In this document: one piece after another, positions 60,104-64,000 of the stretch
How positions within the stretch are numbered: position 1 is the first letter of the stretch
Layout: every line of letters begins with the position of its first letter
DNA from: Vibrio sp. S17_S38
Lineage (GTDB): Bacteria; Pseudomonadota; Gammaproteobacteria; Enterobacterales; Vibrionaceae
NCBI RefSeq assembly: GCF_014694375.1
Contig: NZ_JAAUWW010000002.1
Span: 62,001-126,000, forward strand
Reading direction: 5' to 3'
DNA: 64,000 nucleotides
Made by a program: the position numbers and the translations under genes
Notes under the pieces: generated by a model
Database searches by the model: none
Told to the model about the DNA's origin: nothing
The model's input: the letters and a program-made list of their open reading frames with translations, nothing else

Positions 60104-60481
60104 CTATGAAAGCCCCGTATATATCAAATCACCATATCCACACACCAAAGTCGCAATTAAAGTTAAAAGTGACGCAATTGCTGGCAACGGCCTAACGAAA
60201 ACCCGATATTTATCTTTGGTTTGGACTGCGTATGGAGGACATCCATCTAAATCATCGACATCATTACTCATTTTATAGACGTGATAGTCCGCTATGACTA
60301 AAAAGACAAGCATGATAGATCCACTTCTTTGAAACCATAAAGCTGGCTTATCGTCAAAAAAATTAAACCAACCATTCCATCCAATAAGAAAACATAAACA
60401 CACACAAATGAATCCAGTTAAAGAAAATAATATTCCTTTTCTATAAAGGTTTGTCCATGAATTATTTTCTTCGTTATCCAT
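60104..60481 (-). CDS. Integron-cassette membrane protein, three helices
   Basis: 125 residues. Hydrophobic segments are GILFSLTGFICVCLCFLIGW (about 16-35), RSGSIMLVFLVIADYHVYKM (about 52-71) and LPAIASLLTLIATLVCGYGD (about 99-118), separated by a polar loop with DDLDGCPPYA. It is probably an inner-membrane protein of unknown role. It is the first gene of the leftward array; no attC or attI is visible upstream of it. Confidence 0.7.
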   Translation of the reverse strand: MDNEENNSWTNLYRKGILFSLTGFICVCLCFLIGWNGWFNFFDDKPALWFQRSGSIMLVFLVIADYHVYKMSNDVDDLDGCPPYAVQTKDKYRVFVRPLPAIASLLTLIATLVCGYGDLIYTGLS

Positions 60482-60662
60482 TAATACACCCCATTTTTTT
60501 ATAGTTCTAACAGTGTCTTTTCAGCACACATTGTCTTTCTAATATTTTAGAAAACACAGATATCATAACAGCAACATACTGTTTTATATATCTTATTCTT
60601 CCTTGCTATCACAAATTACAGAACATGTCTTCATAGGCGCAAATGCTCAACCAAGCTCATAA

Positions 60663-60693
60663 TCTGCTATTAGGGAAAGTTGGTCAAGAACTG
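60663..60693. repeat. Degenerate repeat copy 3 near the right boundary of the cargo block
   Basis: TCTGCTATTAGGGAAAGTTG and the following GTCAAGAACTG align loosely with copies at 56459 and 58409. The surrounding spacer 60482-60768 is AT-rich and holds no gene that I can support. Confidence 0.3.
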
Positions 60694-60768
60694 ACATGAG
60701 AGAGTGGTCATAAGTCTTGAGCTAAACGATTTCGGGGCAAAAATGAGTTAACTTCATCATTTTTGAAT

Positions 60769-61728
60769 CTAACCCTCTGACTCCAAGCTCGCATATTCCT
60801 TAATCGTCACCACCTCCATTCCCACAAAATCATTCAGTTCGCACACTTGCTCAAGTAGCGGTACCAGTTCATTTTTATAAAACACGCGATCGACTTTGTT
60901 GAGGTCAGAACTTGACGTAAAGCCTTCACGAACGATACTCATTAAATCGAGTGGTATACGGTGACTGGCCAGTACATCTTCCGTGGTTTTACTCTTAATA
61001 TTTTTGAATTCATCCTTCGCCTCCACTTGCCCGATTGGGGTTAGGGTTGGCGGCTTTCCATCTTTACCCTTGCCGTTAATAAACAAGTTTTTGAAGGCGA
61101 TTTTCTTGGATAACTTTTCTTTAATATCTTTTTCTTGGTCGCCGGTTAAATTGGGATCGTTCATATACAGCAAATAACCAGCGTGAGAGCCATTCAAGTA
61201 ATATTTGCGCCGAAACAAGGTCGCATCTTCATTAAGCCAAATAGAACTCAGCGCACCAATGTATTGCGGCAGGCCGTAGATTTCTTGGCACACATCGTAT
61301 TCCCCTAAATGAAAGACCTGTCCGGCTCGATAATCCACACGGCCTTCATCGCTGTATTCGCGAGGCTTGTATGTATATTCGTTGATGTTTTCTTTACGCC
61401 GCATGTACAAGGCTGGCAAATGTTTAATCGCCACTACATCGCCAAGTCGGCTGCGGACAATAGAAAGGTAGCCATTACCAAAGGTCAAGAAGTCCCCCAT
61501 AAAACGTTTGAACTCACGACGCTTGATCAAAGGCGACAGTTCAGCCGAGCTAGACGCCATATTACTTTTTACATACAAAGCCGAGCCATGCATGGGGTTT
61601 GCACGCACCGCTTTGGCAAGTGTATCAAGTGCAATCGGTGGCTCGTACAATCCATCAACTAACGCCACTTCCATGTAACTTAAAATATCGGTGCTCATGA
61701 CGCTTTCAGGGGAATCAAATGTGATCAC
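60769..61728 (-). CDS. Phage portal protein, P2 gpQ type
   Basis: 319 residues from a GTG (AGAGGCATATT upstream), slightly shorter than P2 gpQ (344). The family head is LSYMEVALVDGLYEPPIALDTLAKAVRANPMHGSALYVKSN (about 16-56). FMGDFLTFGNGYLSIVRSRLGDVVAIKHLPA (about 74-104) and IYGLPQYIGALSSIWLNEDATLFRRKYYLNGSHAGYLLYM (about 153-192) are also diagnostic. It forms the dodecameric DNA entry ring. It lies 32 bases after the terminase stop on the same strand. Confidence 0.93.
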   Translation of the reverse strand: MITFDSPESVMSTDILSYMEVALVDGLYEPPIALDTLAKAVRANPMHGSALYVKSNMASSSAELSPLIKRREFKRFMGDFLTFGNGYLSIVRSRLGDVVAIKHLPALYMRRKENINEYTYKPREYSDEGRVDYRAGQVFHLGEYDVCQEIYGLPQYIGALSSIWLNEDATLFRRKYYLNGSHAGYLLYMNDPNLTGDQEKDIKEKLSKKIAFKNLFINGKGKDGKPPTLTPIGQVEAKDEFKNIKSKTTEDVLASHRIPLDLMSIVREGFTSSSDLNKVDRVFYKNELVPLLEQVCELNDFVGMEVVTIKEYASLESEG

Positions 61729-61760
61729 AATATGCCTCTTATAAAATTAGTGTTAATGCG

Positions 61761-63548
61761 CTACAGGAATGACACCGTGGTGCTGTCATCGCGTAAAATA
61801 TCAATCGGCTCCCAATGCAACACATGCATGGCCGCCCAGGCTAAATCGGCGTGAGAGCCCACTTTGCTGCGATTGGAAATAAAGGTAATTTGGTTACTGG
61901 CTTTGGTGGTGTGTTGCCTTATCATCAAAAAGGAATGCACCAGGTCATCCCACTCATCATCAAACTGAAGCCGACCAGCGTTAATGATTTCACGCGCCTT
62001 GTACGCCATCATACGTTTCATTTCAGGTGAGTAATCCACTTCAATTAATGCTGGGTAAAACTTGCGAACCAGTTCAGCCACCGCCGAGCCCACACCGCCT
62101 ACATCCATTTCAAGATGCACCACGTTGTATTTTTTGGTGATGTCTTCAATGGCAAGCGCTTGCGCTTCGTAGCTGGCTCCTTTTAAGCGGATACGTTCCA
62201 GAAAGCGAAACACGCCCCCCTTGCGAATAGGCTTTAGAGCCACAATCAGCCCTGCATCATCCGAGCCTTCCCCTTGACCGCCACCGCGAGGATCGTAACC
62301 GACGAGAACATCACGCCGTCCAACCGGGTGCAGGTTGTCTAATTCAACATCTTTCCATAATGAGGTATCGGTTTTACACATCAACAGTGCTTTGATGCTA
62401 AAGAACGAGGTCGCGTCATCGAGGAACACGCAGCGCAGAAGGTTATTAAATACCGATTTATCAGGGTATTTACGGTGCAGCTTATCCAGGTTAAAGAAGT
62501 TCGCGCCGCCGGCTATTGCATCATCAACCGTGATCACCTGACGGAAAATACCGTCCACACCCATCGAACCGTTTTTAAGTCCTTTATGGCTGACATCAAT
62601 GCCGTGCTCTTTTAAGCCTGACCACTTTGGATAGGCTTCATGGGCGGTGCTTGATGGCGTGGATAAATAGGTCGTTCGGTATTGCGCTTGAATGGACATG
62701 CCGCCGGCAAAGTCATCCAGCTCTTTAAACTTGGGTATCCAAAACACTTCATCAAAATACAGATGACCATTAAAGCCTTGGCTGGTTCGAGCGTTAGTGG
62801 AGAGGAAGTTTAAGCAAGCGCCATTGGAGAGCCACAGCTCGTCCTTACCCTTTAACTCCACATCCCCAATTTCAAGCGCAAAGCGGCGAATGTAGTTTTT
62901 GAATATTTCACTTTGCTTGCGTGAAGCCGATAGAAATATTTGGTTATCGCCATTGAGTATCGCGTCTTCAAATGCCTCAAACGCAAAGTAATAGGTCAAA
63001 CCAATCTGGCGAGACTTTAGGTAAAATCTAAATTCATTAATGTCATTATTTTGCTTATGACCATGAATGTCTTTTTGATATTGAAAGAACGTTTTCTCTC
63101 GAAAATCGCGCAGCATTTCAGCAGTAATACCGGAGATGTCATTTTTCTTTTTATTGGATGGGCGTCCTCGTCTACTTTTCTCGCCTGCCCCTGATTGATG
63201 AGTCCCTCTGCTGGATTTCTCTTGTTTTTTGATCGCCTCATCGCGTGTGTGTTTTTCATCAAGCAGCAACTTTAATTCTTGTAGCTGCGACTCATGTTTT
63301 TGGTCAATCCACAGCAAATAGGCAATGCGCTGTCTCATCATTAATTCAACCGGCGCATCATCGCGCATGACCTTCCAACCGAATTTTGAGATCCACTGCT
63401 GAACCGTTCGTGTGGCCACATTGAGCTTTTCGGCAATTTCCGCCGGTTTGTACTGACGTAAGTAATAGCCCAGCGCGTAAGTTTGCGCACTGGTGTAGAG
63501 AGGTTCATCAATTGGTTGGCATTCATCATTCATGCTAGCAGTGTGCAA
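61761..63548 (-). CDS. Terminase large subunit (ATPase), P2 gpP type
   Basis: 595 residues, TTG start (ATG at 63533 is an alternative). An N-terminal HTH KPAEIAEKLNVATRTVQQWISKFGW (about 35-59) is followed by a charged linker with GRPSNKKKNDISG. The ATPase domain has FYLKSRQIGLTYYFAFEAFEDAI (about 180, Walker-A-like) and HLYFDEVFWIPKF (about 263, Walker B). The nuclease domain includes VGYDPRGGGQGEGSDDAGLIV (about 408) and LEMDVGGVGSAVAELV (about 474). It packages DNA from cos in P2-like phages. Divergent from the scaffold gene. Confidence 0.94.
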   Translation of the reverse strand: MHTASMNDECQPIDEPLYTSAQTYALGYYLRQYKPAEIAEKLNVATRTVQQWISKFGWKVMRDDAPVELMMRQRIAYLLWIDQKHESQLQELKLLLDEKHTRDEAIKKQEKSSRGTHQSGAGEKSRRGRPSNKKKNDISGITAEMLRDFREKTFFQYQKDIHGHKQNNDINEFRFYLKSRQIGLTYYFAFEAFEDAILNGDNQIFLSASRKQSEIFKNYIRRFALEIGDVELKGKDELWLSNGACLNFLSTNARTSQGFNGHLYFDEVFWIPKFKELDDFAGGMSIQAQYRTTYLSTPSSTAHEAYPKWSGLKEHGIDVSHKGLKNGSMGVDGIFRQVITVDDAIAGGANFFNLDKLHRKYPDKSVFNNLLRCVFLDDATSFFSIKALLMCKTDTSLWKDVELDNLHPVGRRDVLVGYDPRGGGQGEGSDDAGLIVALKPIRKGGVFRFLERIRLKGASYEAQALAIEDITKKYNVVHLEMDVGGVGSAVAELVRKFYPALIEVDYSPEMKRMMAYKAREIINAGRLQFDDEWDDLVHSFLMIRQHTTKASNQITFISNRSKVGSHADLAWAAMHVLHWEPIDILRDDSTTVSFL

Positions 63549-63666
63549 TAAGCCTTGTTTTTCCTCAGCTTATCAACGTTCTAGATTTAGGTTTTAGGAT
63601 CGAGATGAATATAAAAGGCCTGTGGTTTTCGCTAAATTAAACTCAGAAATCACAAGAGGCAAACCC

Positions 63667-64000
63667 ATGTTTCAATCCGAACCTATTTGCGTATTAACGG
63701 CTGGTGCCACCATTGATGGTCGTTTTATTGATCAACAAGTTATTGATGATATGGCCGAACTTTACGACCCAAAAAACTACAACGCTCGCATTAATCCCGA
63801 GCATTTTCGATACGCCCCTAAATACGGTTCAGTGTTATCGGTTGAGAAACGTGACAACCAACTTTTTGCGGTGCTAAAGCCTAATTCTTTATTACTCAAA
63901 ACCATTGAAGACGGTCAGCTTTTGCATACTTCTTGTGAGATTGAAGGGAATTATCAAAACACCGGGCGTAGTTATTTAACCGGGCTTGCGTTAACTGATG
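63667..64000 (+). CDS. Capsid scaffolding protein/protease, P2 gpO type, 3' end beyond the window
   Basis: 111 codons visible. AGAGGCAAACCC precedes the ATG. DGRFIDQQVIDDMAELYDPK, then YNARINPEHFRYAPKYGSVLSVE (about 38-60), and EIEGNYQNTGRSYLTGLALTD (about 91-111) match the GPO family protease N-terminus; HFR supplies the probable catalytic His of the serine protease site. It scaffolds the procapsid and cleaves capsid proteins. The gene continues past base 64000, where capsid genes should follow. Confidence 0.92.
   Translation, partial: MFQSEPICVLTAGATIDGRFIDQQVIDDMAELYDPKNYNARINPEHFRYAPKYGSVLSVEKRDNQLFAVLKPNSLLLKTIEDGQLLHTSCEIEGNYQNTGRSYLTGLALTD

Larger units (their letters stand above)
41016..64000. 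mobile_element. P2/HP1-type temperate phage, mosaic with Mu-like baseplate, right end outside the window
   Basis: It begins at the attachment region beside the integrase and continues beyond base 64000. The order is integrase, repressor, Cox, small early genes, HUH replication protein, PapB-like, Ogr-like, acyltransferase, hicAB, Mu-type baseplate and fibres, lysis genes, an integron-cassette-like cargo block, then P2-type portal, terminase and scaffold. Sheath, tube, tape measure and remaining capsid genes are not seen. The genes that are visible look intact, so the phage may be functional. The left boundary is approximate because attR is not available. Confidence 0.93.

Overview
The window reads as a chromosomal segment of a marine gammaproteobacterium of the Vibrionaceae, most likely Vibrio. 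The reasons are a secreted chitin-oligosaccharide deacetylase with a chitin-binding tail, SstT, GltS, MenB and SoxR of gammaproteobacterial type, a moderate-to-low GC look, integron attC sites, and a P2/HP1-type prophage. The species cannot be fixed from this segment. I saw no rRNA, tRNA or CRISPR array.

Left edge (1-1061): the end of one integron-type gene cassette, a compact attC site, then a YrhK-domain membrane protein. Host metabolism (1.3-40.9 kb): gdhA; a D-amino-acid cluster (PLP deaminase / RpiR regulator / N-acyl-D-amino-acid deacylase / RidA / sodium symporter); menB; a DHA2 exporter; gltS; a murein-peptide recycling group (YdcF-like protein, L-Ala-D/L-Glu epimerase, MpaA amidase, MppA/OppA-type binding protein); YghU; chitin-oligosaccharide deacetylase; SstT; an acyl-CoA ligase with a candidate TetR-type operator; lldD and aldA; a second DHA2 exporter; a DEAD-box helicase; a CDF metal exporter; small lipoproteins; soxR with a half-conserved SoxR box; sdaA; a membrane protein with an HExxH motif; LysE; DUF2391 and DUF2057 proteins. 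Two decayed genes lie here: a DASS-type anion transporter (19248-19425) and the C-terminal TOBE domain of an ABC ATPase (35755-36021), which sits in frame directly behind the soxR stop codon.

Prophage (about 41.0 kb to beyond the right edge): integrase, LexA/CI-type repressor with a Mu-type DNA-binding domain, Cox-like protein, HUH replication initiator, PapB-like and Ogr-like regulators, an acyltransferase and HicAB. These are followed by a Mu-type baseplate and tail-fibre block, a complete lysis cassette (holin, SAR endolysin, Rz/Rz1), a block of leftward accessory genes, then a P2-type portal, terminase and capsid scaffold. The phage is a mosaic of P2/HP1-like replication and packaging with a Mu-like baseplate. 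No sheath, tube or tape-measure gene lies inside the window.

The most unusual feature is the leftward block between Rz and the portal (56.4-60.5 kb). Its five AT-rich genes all share one orientation. Two are followed by clear, mutually similar attC sites (59038-59141 and 59998-60103), a third by a good attC-like inverted repeat (56874-56977), and two by weaker attC-like or truncated sequence. I read this as a small integron cassette array without integrase, carried as cargo inside the prophage. None of its gene functions is known to me; one protein resembles DUF5677.
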